Shown here piece by piece: positions 50,390-59,327 of a DNA stretch of 64,000 nucleotides (within the stretch, counting starts at the first letter, position 1; each line of letters opens with the position of its first letter). The stretch is from positions 1-64,000 of the forward strand of contig JAICTZ010000004.1 of assembly GCA_025936115.1 (NCBI GenBank). Reading direction: 5' to 3'. The position numbers and the translations under genes were made by a program. The notes beneath the pieces are model-generated. The model was not told where the DNA came from, did not search any database, and saw only the letters and a program-made list of their open reading frames with translations. Source of the DNA: Polyangiaceae bacterium (GTDB lineage Bacteria > Myxococcota_A > Polyangia > Polyangiales > Polyangiaceae).

Positions 50390-51435
50390 CGCCCGTTCGC
50401 TCGCGCACGCACGTCCTCTTCTGGCTCGCGGCGCTCGTCGCCGTCGCGGCTGTCGCGTTCGTGTTCTACCGTTCGCGACACCGGCCGCCGCCGCCCCCGC
50501 CAGCGCCACCGCCGCCTCCCCAAGCGGCGCCCTCGAATCAGATCGACGACCCACTCGCGCCCGGACGCCCCGCAAAGCTCGATCCGGCGCGCCCCGTCCC
50601 GAGCGGCGACTGGGTCACGGCGCATCCCGCCTTCCAATACTCGCGCCCGAGCAGCGAGCGCGGCGGCGCCAACCCTTGCGCGCTGCCCCCCGGCGACACG
50701 AGTGCGTTCGCGCCCTGGACGAACCTCAGCAAGGGTCGCGTCAGCTTGCCGGCGGAAGGCGGCGTCGACGCGAGCGGCGGCTTCGACCTCGTGCTCCACT
50801 TCCACGGCGACGAGCTCGCGCGGCGAGAGCTCGCGGCGAGCGGCCAAAAGTTCGTGCTCTACGGCCTCACCCTCGACGCGAGCCAAAGCTACGCGGGACT
50901 CTTCGCCGGCTCGAAATTCTTCGGCGCGATCGTGCACGAAGTCGAGCAAGTCGTCGGTCGTACGCACGGCGGCAGCGCGCACGTGCGTCACCTCGGCGTT
51001 AGCGCCTGGAGCGCCGGCTACATGGCCGCGCTCTCGATTCTCGCGCAACCCGACGCCAAGGATACGGACGCCGTGATCCTGATCGACGGCCTGCACGGCC
51101 CGCGCGGGCACCTGGAGCAGCCGCTCGCGACGTTCGTGGACTTCGCCAAACGCGCCGAAGCGGGCGAGCGGCTGATGATCATCACGCACTCCTCCATCGA
51201 TCCTCCCGACTTCGCTTCGACGACGGAGGCGGCGCACTACATGCTCTCGGCGCTCGGCGAAAAGCCCGTCGCCGTCCGGCGCGACGACCGCTACGGACTC
51301 GAGCTCATAGAATACTTCTCCAAAGGCGACTTCCACCTACGCGGCTACGCCGGCAACGACAAAGCCGACCACTGCGCCCAAGTCACGCTCTTGCGTGACG
51401 CGTACACGGCTGTTGGGCGTCGCTGGCAGCGCTGA
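50386..51435 (+). CDS. Membrane-anchored alpha/beta-hydrolase-like protein
   Basis: 349 residues. TTG at 50386 overlaps the asnS stop (TTGA). An N-terminal membrane helix ([17 protein letters not shown]) is followed by a Pro-rich stretch and a domain resembling an alpha/beta hydrolase: [17 protein letters not shown], the Ser elbow [25 protein letters not shown] and [11 protein letters not shown]. The Ser, Asp and His are candidates only. Coupling to an essential tRNA synthetase suggests co-expression, not related function. Probable inner-membrane location. Confidence 0.65.
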   Translation: MTPVRSRTHVLFWLAALVAVAAVAFVFYRSRHRPPPPPPAPPPPPQAAPSNQIDDPLAPGRPAKLDPARPVPSGDWVTAHPAFQYSRPSSERGGANPCALPPGDTSAFAPWTNLSKGRVSLPAEGGVDASGGFDLVLHFHGDELARRELAASGQKFVLYGLTLDASQSYAGLFAGSKFFGAIVHEVEQVVGRTHGGSAHVRHLGVSAWSAGYMAALSILAQPDAKDTDAVILIDGLHGPRGHLEQPLATFVDFAKRAEAGERLMIITHSSIDPPDFASTTEAAHYMLSALGEKPVAVRRDDRYGLELIEYFSKGDFHLRGYAGNDKADHCAQVTLLRDAYTAVGRRWQR

Positions 51436-51706
51436 GACGTCCCGAATCACCGCTTACTCTTCGGGACGCTGCTCACCAGCATTCGCTAGCGAGCCCCACT
51501 CCGTTCAACCGTTCACGCTTCAGGCCAGCGCATCCGCGTGAATCGCGCACGTGTTCGCTGGCACTCTGTTCGCTGGCACGCTGGCACTCTGCTACCCGTC
51601 GCGACAGCGCTGCGTCCGTGGCGCATTTGCTCCCTGGTCTCGGTGGTCAGCAGGTCAGCAGTCGCCGTGTGCGGTGCGGTGCGGTGCGCCACGGCGCGTA
51701 GTCGTG

Positions 51707-51874
51707 TGCAGCACTTCGCGCGTCCTCGTGTGCACTTCGCGCGTCCTCGTGTGCACTTCGCGCGTCCTCGTGTGCACTTCGCGCGTCCTCGTGCGCACTT
51801 CGCGCGTCCTCGTGTGCACTTCGCGCGTCCTCGTGTGCACTTCGCGCGTCCTCGTGTGCACTTCGCGCGTCACG
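51707..51874. repeat. 21-bp minisatellite, about eight units
   Basis: Units of core CACTTCGCGCGTCCTC start at 51728, 51749, 51770, 51791, 51812, 51833 and 51854, the first one being incomplete. They are nearly identical. The unit length, 21 bp, equals that of the hemerythrin repeat, but the sequences are not the same. Confidence 0.9.
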
Positions 51875-51954
51875 TGCACTTGCCGTTGTGCACTGCACTT
51901 CGCGACTGTGCACTTCACCAGTCGCGTACTATCGAGCCACTCGTCTGGACTCCA

Positions 51955-51984
51955 TTGACAAGCACACCGTGATTGGCATATAGC
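51955..51984 (+). promoter_or_regulatory. Consensus sigma-70-type promoter for the REP-associated transposase
   Basis: TTGACA at 51955-51960 is separated by 18 bases from TATAGC at 51979-51984. The ATG at 51994 lies only 9 bases beyond, so the transcript would be nearly leaderless. This pairing stands out in an otherwise G/C-rich region and is consistent with a horizontally acquired gene. Confidence 0.5.
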
Positions 51985-51993
51985 TAAATCAAG

Positions 51994-52923
51994 ATGACGG
52001 GCGGGAACCGGCGAAGCAGGCCACGGAAGTCGTCACGAACGAGCACGCCAAGCCAACGCCGTTCAAGCCAACTGCGTCTTGCTTTCCCGGCAGGCTGGGG
52101 CGGAGCTCGCCGCAACGCTGGTCGCAAGCCCAAGGGTCGGCCGCTGACGCCTCATCGAGCGCGACCGCTGCACAGCGCTGCGGAACCCGTTCACGTGACG
52201 CTCCGCGCGCGCATTGCGCCGTTGCGCAGTCAGTTCCTGTTTCCGACGCTGCGGCTAGCGCTCCTGCGCGCAGCACGTCGCGATCCCGAGCGCTTTCGTA
52301 TCGTGCATTTTTCCATACAACGGGATCATATTCATCTCATTGTCGAGGCGCGGGACAAGAGCTCACTTTCGAGTGGTATGCGCGGCCTCATGATTCGCAC
52401 GGCCCGCTACGTGAACGACCTTTTGGGGCGGCGTGGAGCATTTTGGGCAGATCGCTGGCACGGGCGTGCTCTTGCATCACCGCGCGCGGTGCGAAATGGA
52501 ATCGTTTACGTGCTCGCCAATTTTCGAAAGCACGAGCATGGGACGCAGAGCCCCTCTGGCCGCCGCGAGTGCACGCGGTCACACCACCTGGCACCGGCGG
52601 TGATGGAACGAAAGGAACACGCTCCCGGCGGTACGTCTAGAGAGCCGATTTTTTCGGGTTCCACGCTAGCAGTGCCCGAAAATCAGCGATCGCATCAAGC
52701 GGTCTCGGGTGTAGAACAGGCGGGACTCGATCCATATTCGTCCGCTGGTTGGTTCGACGGTTGGCGGGACGAATGTGCGTCACCCGCGCCGGCGCTGCCG
52801 AACGAAGCGGCCCCCCGAGACTTTGTGGCTCGTACGTGGCTGTTGCGCGTGGGATGGCGCAAGCACGGCTTGATCGGAACCGGCGAAGCGCCAGCCGCCG
52901 TTGCTGAACGAGCCTTGGTGTAA
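51994..52923 (+). CDS. REP-associated tyrosine transposase (Y1/HUH family)
   Basis: 309 residues. Residues about 60-175 hold the Y1 (TnpA_REP) fold: HUH motif in HFSIQRDHIHLIVEA, then MIRTARYVNDLLGRRGAF, WADRWHGRAL and GIVYVLANFRKHEHG. The final part (GLDPYSSAGWFDGW, ARTWLLRVGWRKHGL) is the typical C-terminus. Between them lies an extra stretch of about 40-60 residues that includes the REP-like hairpin copy C. The basic, disordered N-terminus (1-45) is unusual. Such enzymes nick REP hairpins and do not move as IS elements. Confidence 0.82.
   Translation: MTGGNRRSRPRKSSRTSTPSQRRSSQLRLAFPAGWGGARRNAGRKPKGRPLTPHRARPLHSAAEPVHVTLRARIAPLRSQFLFPTLRLALLRAARRDPERFRIVHFSIQRDHIHLIVEARDKSSLSSGMRGLMIRTARYVNDLLGRRGAFWADRWHGRALASPRAVRNGIVYVLANFRKHEHGTQSPSGRRECTRSHHLAPAVMERKEHAPGGTSREPIFSGSTLAVPENQRSHQAVSGVEQAGLDPYSSAGWFDGWRDECASPAPALPNEAAPRDFVARTWLLRVGWRKHGLIGTGEAPAAVAERALV
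52647..52714 (+). repeat. REP-like hairpin element, copy C, inside the transposase frame
   Basis: GATTTTTTCGGG (52647-52658) and CCCGAAAATC (52675-52684) form the stem, then AGCGATCGCATCAAGCGGTC and TCGGGTGTAG form the tail. It lies at about residues 219-240 of the transposase reading frame, in frame and without stops. Confidence 0.65.
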
Positions 52924-53458
52924 AGACGCTTATCGGGAAGCTGCAGGCCGTGCCCAAGCTGCCTTGGAGAAACAAGCTGACGCGCAGCCGAACGCTGCTC
53001 GGGGAATGGCTGTATTTGCGCTTGCACTCAGTCGCACCTGCAAAGGGAACGCGTCTCTTGAGGCATGGTTGGATATTCCAGCCGTCCCGCGCCCACGCGC
53101 GTGGCTGCAACACTCTTCTCAGGCGCATCTACGACATTAGCGCGCCGCGTTGCGATTGCGGCGAAGGCCTGCACATCGTCGCCTCGGGCGCCCAGGCTCA
53201 CGCCCTGTCCGAGACTTTCGAGCGTCTTCACCTGCCGACTGCCCCGCCGCCGATCGCGTGTGCGGGCTGACCCGACTTCTGACCGCGGTCACTCCGCCCC
53301 ATCCCGCCCGGCCGCACACGGCCCGACGCAGGCGCGTGCCGAGGTGTCTTCAGACTAGCTCATCACATCACGAAGTCCGGACTCACTGAAAAGGCGCCGA
53401 AGTCCTCACGGCCCCCTCCTCTCAGCTCTCCACCACGCCCTCTTACGTTTTGCTCTCC
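52924..53458. other. 535-bp region between the transposase gene and the IS element
   Basis: Nothing convincing is seen. Short frames on both strands (for example 53065-53358 and 52950-53270) are Arg/Ala/Ser-rich and do not resemble proteins. Confidence 0.4.
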
Positions 53459-54775
53459 CTAGCAGGCTGTTGAAGATCGAGCGTTCGGGATGACTTCGGG
53501 GGGACAGGGGCGGTAATTGCGGGGGGCCGAGTCGGCCCTCGCGGCGAGCGCCCGTCAGGCGCTCATGTCGGCTGGGGGAGCAGCTTTGCCATCCTAATGA
53601 GGTCGTAGGCGGCTCCGACGACGTAGGCGGCGAGCTGGGTGCGCTCTCGTCCCTTGTAGCGAGTGCGCCGGAAATTGCCGACGGTCTTGATCCAACCGAA
53701 AGTCTCTTCGATGCGCTTGCGTACGCGCTGGCTGATGGCGTAGCCGACGTGCCGAGTCGTGCGCGAGTCGATCGCCGACGCGCGGTTGGTGGTGTTTTGA
53801 GCAACATGCGGAACGACGCCGTAATGCCGGCATTGCTCGACGAATTCCTGCGTGTCGTAAGCCTTGTCCGCGCCGACCGTGACGGGGCTCGAGCCCGGCA
53901 GTTCCTCTGCGAGCATGCAAAGCGCCGTGTCCCGCTCGGCCGAGCCGGTGGCTTCGCTGATACGGAAATCGACGAGGAGCCCGTTGCGATTCTCCATCAG
54001 CGCGTGGCCGGCGTAGGAGAGCCGCGCCGGCTGACCATGCCCTTTGCGCGCCAGCTTCGCCTCGGGATCGGTCGTGGAGGCGTGAGTCTCGTTGCCGCGC
54101 TTCTCGCCATGGAAGCTGACCTCGGCGTTGCGCCCGCCACCGCTCTTTGGTCCCTTGCCGCCGCGGCGCCGCTCAGCCTTCTTCTTGTTTCGAGCCTTCC
54201 GGTCGGCGTCGCGGTCCTTCGGCTGGAAGCTCTTGAAGGAGGCCCAGGCGTCGATCAGCGTGCCGTCGACGCTGAAGTGCTCCGAGGTCATCAGCCGTAC
54301 CTGTTGCGCCTGAGCGACGACCTGCCCGAAGAACTGTTTGGCGACGTCGTGTTGCATCAGCCGCGCCCGATTCTTCGAAAACGTGCTGTGGTCGAAGGGC
54401 TCCTCGACCATGTCCATGTCGAGAAACCAGCGAAAAAGCAGGTTGTATCCCAGCTGCTCGCAAAACAGCCGCTCGCTTCGAACCGTGTAGAACGCCATCA
54501 AAAGCGACGCCTTCAACAACCGCTCCGGCGGCGCCGAGTCCCGCCCGCCAGCGGCGTACATCTCGTCGAAGGTCGGCGACAACTCCTTCAGCGCCGCGTC
54601 GGCAAGCGTCTTCACCCGCCGCAACGGGTGCTCGGCCGGCACCATGCTCTCCGCCGACGGAGCACCAACATCGACTGCTGCTTGGAGGCTTCGCCACGCA
54701 TGCCCCCGTTTGATCACACGCCGGTCGACCTGTCCATCCATCACCCGCCCGACGCGAATTTCAACAGCCTGCTAG
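53459..54775 (-). mobile_element. Complete IS5-family-type insertion sequence
   Basis: 16-bp perfect terminal inverted repeats CTAGCAGGCTGTTGAA at 53459-53474 and TTCAACAGCCTGCTAG at 54760-54775 flank a single intact transposase gene. The outermost CTAG may be a 4-bp target duplication (the element then running 53463-54771) or part of the repeat. Both ends and the DDE motif are intact, so it may be active. Confidence 0.85.
53563..54744 (-). CDS. IS5-family DDE transposase
   Basis: 393 residues: an N-terminal DUF772-type helical domain (RVKTLADAALKELSPTFDEM, FDHSTFSKNRARLMQHDV) and a DDE_Tnp_1 core. The catalytic Asp residues lie in HFSVDGTLIDAWASFKSF and GADKAYDTQEFVEQ, and the Glu in KRIEETFGWIKTVGNFRR. 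It is full length, without internal stops, and is flanked by the 16-bp inverted repeats, so the element is probably functional. Start GTG 54744, or ATG one codon on. Confidence 0.9.
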   Translation of the reverse strand: MMDGQVDRRVIKRGHAWRSLQAAVDVGAPSAESMVPAEHPLRRVKTLADAALKELSPTFDEMYAAGGRDSAPPERLLKASLLMAFYTVRSERLFCEQLGYNLLFRWFLDMDMVEEPFDHSTFSKNRARLMQHDVAKQFFGQVVAQAQQVRLMTSEHFSVDGTLIDAWASFKSFQPKDRDADRKARNKKKAERRRGGKGPKSGGGRNAEVSFHGEKRGNETHASTTDPEAKLARKGHGQPARLSYAGHALMENRNGLLVDFRISEATGSAERDTALCMLAEELPGSSPVTVGADKAYDTQEFVEQCRHYGVVPHVAQNTTNRASAIDSRTTRHVGYAISQRVRKRIEETFGWIKTVGNFRRTRYKGRERTQLAAYVVGAAYDLIRMAKLLPQPT

Positions 54776-55176
54776 CCGCGATACGCCGGGGTACTGCGCG
54801 TGCGAAAACGGGATCAAGTCATTCGGTTCGTTCGGCCGGGCAAAGCGTGACGCCCGTTCCGGTTCGGACGGGGCGAAATGCGGCACTCGCGAGTCTCCGC
54901 GTGCGCACGGACGGGGCGCCCGCGTCGAACGAGGGCCTGCGGGACGGCAAATGAACGATTTAGCCTTCGGCGCATCCATACCGGAGACCGTTTTTATCAA
55001 TCGTGAATTCTGCGGGCCCACTTCGTTCGGGAGCCGCAAAATTTCACTAGGTTGTGCCGTGATCCGTGTTCCGTTCTTTCGCCATGCTTAAGCAAAACTT
55101 GGGTGTGCCCGTCCGCGTAAGCTGCGTTAGTTGGCTGCTCTTAGACGAAAAGTGAGTGCGGGGAGCGAGGATCTCG
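54776..55176. other. 401-bp region right of the IS element
   Basis: No gene is seen; the open frames are continuations of shadow frames. It contains the REP-like copy D (54977-55047) and the promoter region of the downstream lipoprotein gene. Confidence 0.45.
54977..55047 (-). repeat. REP-like hairpin element, copy D
   Basis: Read on the minus strand: GTGAAATTTTGCGG, an 18-base loop, CCGCAGAATTCAC, then GATTGATAAAAACGGTCTCC and GGTATGG. It is closest to copy A. It is intergenic, 130 bp upstream of the lipoprotein gene and about 200 bp from the end of the IS element. Confidence 0.65.
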
Positions 55177-58164
55177 ATGCGTGTGATGACGAAATGGTGG
55201 GCTCTCGTGGGAGTGTTCGCGCTCGGGTGCGGCTCGGATGGAGACGGTTCGCGCGGCTCTGGAGCGGGCGGTGGAAAAATGAGCGGCGCGTCGGGAAAGG
55301 TGGGTGCGGGTGGGCGCGCGGGCAGCGGCGGAAATCATACGAAGGGTGGCAGCGGTGGCCTCGGTGGTACGAGCTCGGGCGCTGCGGGAGCGACGGGGGG
55401 CGCGACTGAGACGAGCGGCGGGACCTCCGGCGCGAGCGGCGGGACCTCCGGCGCGAGCAGCGGGACCTCCGGCACCGGTAACGCCAGTGGTGGTAGCCAG
55501 GGCGGGACCGATGCAAGCGGCGGCGCCGGAGGCACGAACGAGATGAGCGGTGGCGCAGCGGGAGCCGAGGGCGGCGCGGCGGGAGCCGAGGGTGGGGACG
55601 CTGGGGAGTCGAACGGCGGTGGCGTCGGCGGAACTTCGAGCGTGGGGGGCATGACGAGCGGAGCTGGTTCGAGTGCGGTTGCAGGTTCGACAGGTGTCGG
55701 CGGAGCGGAGCTCGGAGGTTCGAGCAGCGTCGGCGGGGCATCCACGGGTGTCGGTGGCATGGATATCGCTGGATCGACGAGCGCCGGCGGAGCGCTCGGT
55801 GTCGGGGGTTCGGATGTTGGCGGTTCGCCGAGCAGCGGCGGCGCAGGCGCGGGCGGGAGTGGCGCCGGAACGAGTGGCGGAAGCGCGGGCGCGGCCGGCG
55901 GCTCGAGCGCGTGCCAGGACGGTGCGACCCGGCGCTGCTGCCAAGACGGACATCAGACGTGCGCGAACGGCGTCTGGAGCGCGTGTGAGGGCGCCATCAT
56001 CACGGCCGAATCGTGCAACGGCGTGGATGACGATTGTAACGGCCAGGTCGACGATCTCGGCTCGTTCTCGTGCGGTGTCGGCGCTTGCGTGGCGACGGTC
56101 ACGGCCTGCGGCCCGAACGGTGTGAACGCTTGCGTCCCCGGGACGCCCGCCCCCGGACCCGACGGCTGCGACGGCATCGACAGCGATTGCGACGGTGCCG
56201 TCGACGAAGACTGCGAAGCGTGCGTGCACGTCGCGCCGGACGGCGACGATACGGCCGCGACCGGCAACGGCAACGCGACGCCGTTCCTCACCGTTCAAGC
56301 GGCGATCGATTTCGCGGACGCGCATCCCGAGATCGCGTCACGCGTGTGCGTTGCTGCGGGCGCGGCTTGCGGCGCGAACGCGTCGTATGCGGGGCCCGCG
56401 AATTCCGATTTGACGATGCGCGATGGCGTCGACGTGCTCGCAAATTACGAGTCGACGACTTGGACGCGCTGCGCGAATTCTACGACGCACCTCGCGCCGC
56501 AAACGAGCCACGGCGTGTACTTCCCGCCGGGCATCGCGAAGCGCACGAACCTCGACGGCTTCAGCGTCGAGCGCCCGGCGACCACGACGACCACGGGCGT
56601 GACGGTGGACGGCGCTACGAACGTCGTGCTCTCGAATCTGACCCTGCCGCTCAACCCGTCCGTGACGTACGCCTACGGCGTCGTGCTCGAAAACGCCGCC
56701 GAGGCGCTCGTGTACAAGAGCCGCATCGAAGCCGGCAACGGCTCCACGGAGAGCATCGCCGTGAAATCGATCGATTCGCGGCTGCTCTTCGAGAGTAACT
56801 CCTCGACCGGTTGCGCCGCGGGCGGCCTCGGTATTTTTCAACAGACTGCGACGTTTCCCGCGTTCACGCACGATGGTGCAATCGAGCTCGATGACTCACC
56901 GGGATCACGCGTGGAATCCTCCGACATTTGCATAGCGTTCCGCGACTCCTCGCCTGGCGACTATGGGGATGCCGTCTACATTCACGGAGACGCAACGGGC
57001 GTCGTGATTCGGGACAACGACATTGCCGCGAGCTCGTTCGCTACTTCCGACTATTTGGCGGCGGTTGGTCTCCTCGACTGCGGCGGCGCCGCGCCCTGGA
57101 TCGTGGACAACCGCAGCATTGCACTCACGATCCCCGGAGGGACCACCATCAACAAGCCCAACGCCATCTACGCCCTCGGTGACTGCCATCCGGTGATCGA
57201 TTCCAACTTGCGGATCACGGTTTTGCCTTCCTTCTTCGTGGGGCCCACCGTCGCGCTCAGGTGTGGCTCATCGAACGGCGTCGACAGTCGCTGCATCGTC
57301 AGCAACAATCGAGAAATCAGCGTTCAGCCCCAGGTTCCGAGCAACTATGGCTTCCCGAACCATCCGTACGTGACGGGCACGGCCGTGAGTTGCGACAACG
57401 CCAGCTGCGCGCGAATCGATCGCAACGTGATTCGGGGCGTCTACTCCACTTTCACTTACGGGGAGTCCTCGGCGGACACGAGCTTCGGTTACGGCGTGGT
57501 CTTGAACGGTAGCCCTGCACTCGTGGATCGGAACGACATCTTGGCTAACAGCGGCGTCACTTGCGACGTGCAGGGGACCGGCCTCACGAGCAGCGGGCCC
57601 GCGCGGATCCAAAACAACCGCGTAGTTGGGACGACCGGTGCCAATCCGTTCAACGGTTGCTGGACGACGAACAACGTGGTCGGCATCAGCGCAGGGCCGG
57701 CAGACGTGCACTCCAATTTCGTTTCGGCGTGGCCCGGTGTGACCTGCACGACTGGCTTCGGGGAGACCACGGCGGCTTACGGTATCGTCAGCACCGGTGG
57801 TGGCACCTTCCGCAACAACGCCCTCGCCGGTTGCGCCGCCTTCAAGGAAGCGTCCGCGACCGGGGATCCGCTCGTCTTCGAGCACAACGCGCTCGCGGCC
57901 GGCTACCTCGACGAAACGGCGAGCTATCCCGTCTCCATCGGGTCCCCCGATCCCCGCCTTTCCGCCGCGCAAGTGAACGCGCTCAGCGACATGACGACGG
58001 ACGGCAACATCGACGGCGCCTGTTACGTGGGCCCGACGCCGGTGCTCGCGGCGGGCTCGGCTTGCATCGACGCCGGCACGCCGGCGGGCGCGCCGGCCCG
58101 CGACTACGACGGCCAATTGCGGGACGCGCTGCCCGACATCGGGTCGGACGAGTTCGTGCACTGA
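55177..58164 (+). CDS. Giant lipoprotein with MopE-like motifs and right-handed beta-helix
   Basis: 995 residues. A signal peptide with lipobox ALGC (Cys 18) is followed by about 220 residues of Gly/Ser/Ala-rich linker. MopE-type metal-binding motifs follow: CNGVDDDCNGQVDD (near 280) and CDGIDSDCDGAVDEDC (near 330). A parallel beta-helix domain (about 350-980) has repeated right-handed-helix turns with Asn/Gly loops, resembling pectate-lyase/DUF1565-like adhesins (SRVCVAAGA..., VVLSNLTLPL, VIDSNLRITV). ATG 55177 has GGAGCGAGG upstream. Likely a surface protein. Confidence 0.82.
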   Translation: MRVMTKWWALVGVFALGCGSDGDGSRGSGAGGGKMSGASGKVGAGGRAGSGGNHTKGGSGGLGGTSSGAAGATGGATETSGGTSGASGGTSGASSGTSGTGNASGGSQGGTDASGGAGGTNEMSGGAAGAEGGAAGAEGGDAGESNGGGVGGTSSVGGMTSGAGSSAVAGSTGVGGAELGGSSSVGGASTGVGGMDIAGSTSAGGALGVGGSDVGGSPSSGGAGAGGSGAGTSGGSAGAAGGSSACQDGATRRCCQDGHQTCANGVWSACEGAIITAESCNGVDDDCNGQVDDLGSFSCGVGACVATVTACGPNGVNACVPGTPAPGPDGCDGIDSDCDGAVDEDCEACVHVAPDGDDTAATGNGNATPFLTVQAAIDFADAHPEIASRVCVAAGAACGANASYAGPANSDLTMRDGVDVLANYESTTWTRCANSTTHLAPQTSHGVYFPPGIAKRTNLDGFSVERPATTTTTGVTVDGATNVVLSNLTLPLNPSVTYAYGVVLENAAEALVYKSRIEAGNGSTESIAVKSIDSRLLFESNSSTGCAAGGLGIFQQTATFPAFTHDGAIELDDSPGSRVESSDICIAFRDSSPGDYGDAVYIHGDATGVVIRDNDIAASSFATSDYLAAVGLLDCGGAAPWIVDNRSIALTIPGGTTINKPNAIYALGDCHPVIDSNLRITVLPSFFVGPTVALRCGSSNGVDSRCIVSNNREISVQPQVPSNYGFPNHPYVTGTAVSCDNASCARIDRNVIRGVYSTFTYGESSADTSFGYGVVLNGSPALVDRNDILANSGVTCDVQGTGLTSSGPARIQNNRVVGTTGANPFNGCWTTNNVVGISAGPADVHSNFVSAWPGVTCTTGFGETTAAYGIVSTGGGTFRNNALAGCAAFKEASATGDPLVFEHNALAAGYLDETASYPVSIGSPDPRLSAAQVNALSDMTTDGNIDGACYVGPTPVLAAGSACIDAGTPAGAPARDYDGQLRDALPDIGSDEFVH

Positions 58165-58193
58165 GGCTACGGCGTCGCTTCGTTCGTGTTGAC

Positions 58194-58217
58194 GCGGGCA
58201 CGAAATAGCGTGCCCGC
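58194..58217 (+). terminator. Hairpin after the beta-helix lipoprotein gene
   Basis: GCGGGCAC (58194-58201) and GTGCCCGC (58210-58217) form an 8-bp stem with an 8-base loop, 30 bases past the stop. No U-run is present. Confidence 0.4.
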
Positions 58218-58358
58218 TGCTCACATCGTAATCCCCGTCGGCCGCGGGCACGAAGACGGACTCCCAAGCGGCGAGGCCGTGCGTTCATTCTGCGGCTATG
58301 ATGCGTTGGTGGCTGCGCCGAGTCCGTGTCCGCAGACGCCACGCCGCCCCGGCAACGT

Positions 58359-59327
58359 TCAGCGCGGTCCGTCTTTTTCGTCGACTTCGACGCCGAGCAC
58401 GCTGTCGACGCCGACTTGGTCCATGAGCGTGCGCGCGTACGAGGCCGATTCGTCTTTGAGCACGTTGATCGGCAGGTACGCGAGGCGTAGCGTCACGCCG
58501 GGCGGCACGCCACGGGCCGCCGGGTCCGGCTCCGCTTCGTAGCCGCGGCCGAGCGCCGTGTCGACGATGTGCCAGCCGCCGTGTTCGTAACGCTCGACCC
58601 AGGCGTGGCCGAAGGCGATGACTTTGGGCTCGGCCTCACGCTCGCTCACGCCCACGAGCACGATGCCGAGCACGACGCGCGCCGTGAAGCCGAAGCGGCG
58701 CAAGAGCGCGGTCGTGAACACGGCGTGCTCCGTGCAGTCGCCCGCGTGCGTGGTCGCGACGCGCGAGGCCACGTCGAACGAGTGCACGTAAGTCTTCTCG
58801 CTGATGTAGTGGTCGGCGAACGCAGCGACCTTGGCGGGCGAAGGCGAATCGCTGCTCCGTTCGAGCTCCTGTGCGGCGTCGCCGAAGCGCGCCTCGTCGA
58901 AGTCGATGACGAACGTGCTCGCGCGGTCGCGCTTGCTCGGCGACTCGCGACTACCGAGGTGCGACAGATCCGAGAGCTGGAAGATGCCGTTGACGAGCTG
59001 AACGTGCGTGCGGCGGCTGAGCTCGCCGAGGTCCTTGTACGCGTGCATCACCTCGACACGCACGCGCAGCGCGCGCGCGAAGTCGTCGTCCGTCGAGGTA
59101 TGCGCCACGAGCTCACGCGCCCGCGGACTCACCTGCACGGGGATCGACGACATGAACACGTCGGGACCGAGCTCGAGCTTTTCATGCGCGCCCGCAGCGG
59201 AGGCGTGCGTCTCGTGTTCCTTGGCGGCGGCTGCCGGCGGGGTCGTCCCGCTCGACACGTCGCGCGCCGGCGCCGCACACGCAAGAGCGACGCACGCGAG
59301 CCAGACGGAAGCAGCGTTACAACCCAC
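58359..59327 (-). CDS. Transglutaminase-like lipoprotein
   Basis: 322 residues. The lipobox LAC (Cys 17) fits a lipoprotein. The core holds the transglutaminase-like triad: Cys in HAGDCTEHAVFTTALLRR, His in AFGHAWVERYEHG and Asp in HIVDTALGRGYE. Members act as cysteine peptidases or cross-linking enzymes in the envelope. The start is GTG at 59327, overlapping the last 11 bases of the upstream gene, so the two are co-translated. Substrate unknown. Confidence 0.8.
   Translation of the reverse strand: MGCNAASVWLACVALACAAPARDVSSGTTPPAAAAKEHETHASAAGAHEKLELGPDVFMSSIPVQVSPRARELVAHTSTDDDFARALRVRVEVMHAYKDLGELSRRTHVQLVNGIFQLSDLSHLGSRESPSKRDRASTFVIDFDEARFGDAAQELERSSDSPSPAKVAAFADHYISEKTYVHSFDVASRVATTHAGDCTEHAVFTTALLRRFGFTARVVLGIVLVGVSEREAEPKVIAFGHAWVERYEHGGWHIVDTALGRGYEAEPDPAARGVPPGVTLRLAYLPINVLKDESASYARTLMDQVGVDSVLGVEVDEKDGPR

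Larger units (their letters stand above)
51436..51993. other. 558-bp region with minisatellite and promoter
   Basis: No convincing gene is seen. Short frames reading VHFARPR or VCTSRVL repeats are only translations of the 21-bp array at 51707-51874. The AT-rich end (51955-51993) carries the promoter of the downstream transposase gene. Confidence 0.6.

Noticed and set aside
51538..51972. Open frames with VHFARPR or VCTSRVL repeats
   Set aside because: They are direct translations of the 21-bp minisatellite in different frames; no other protein character.
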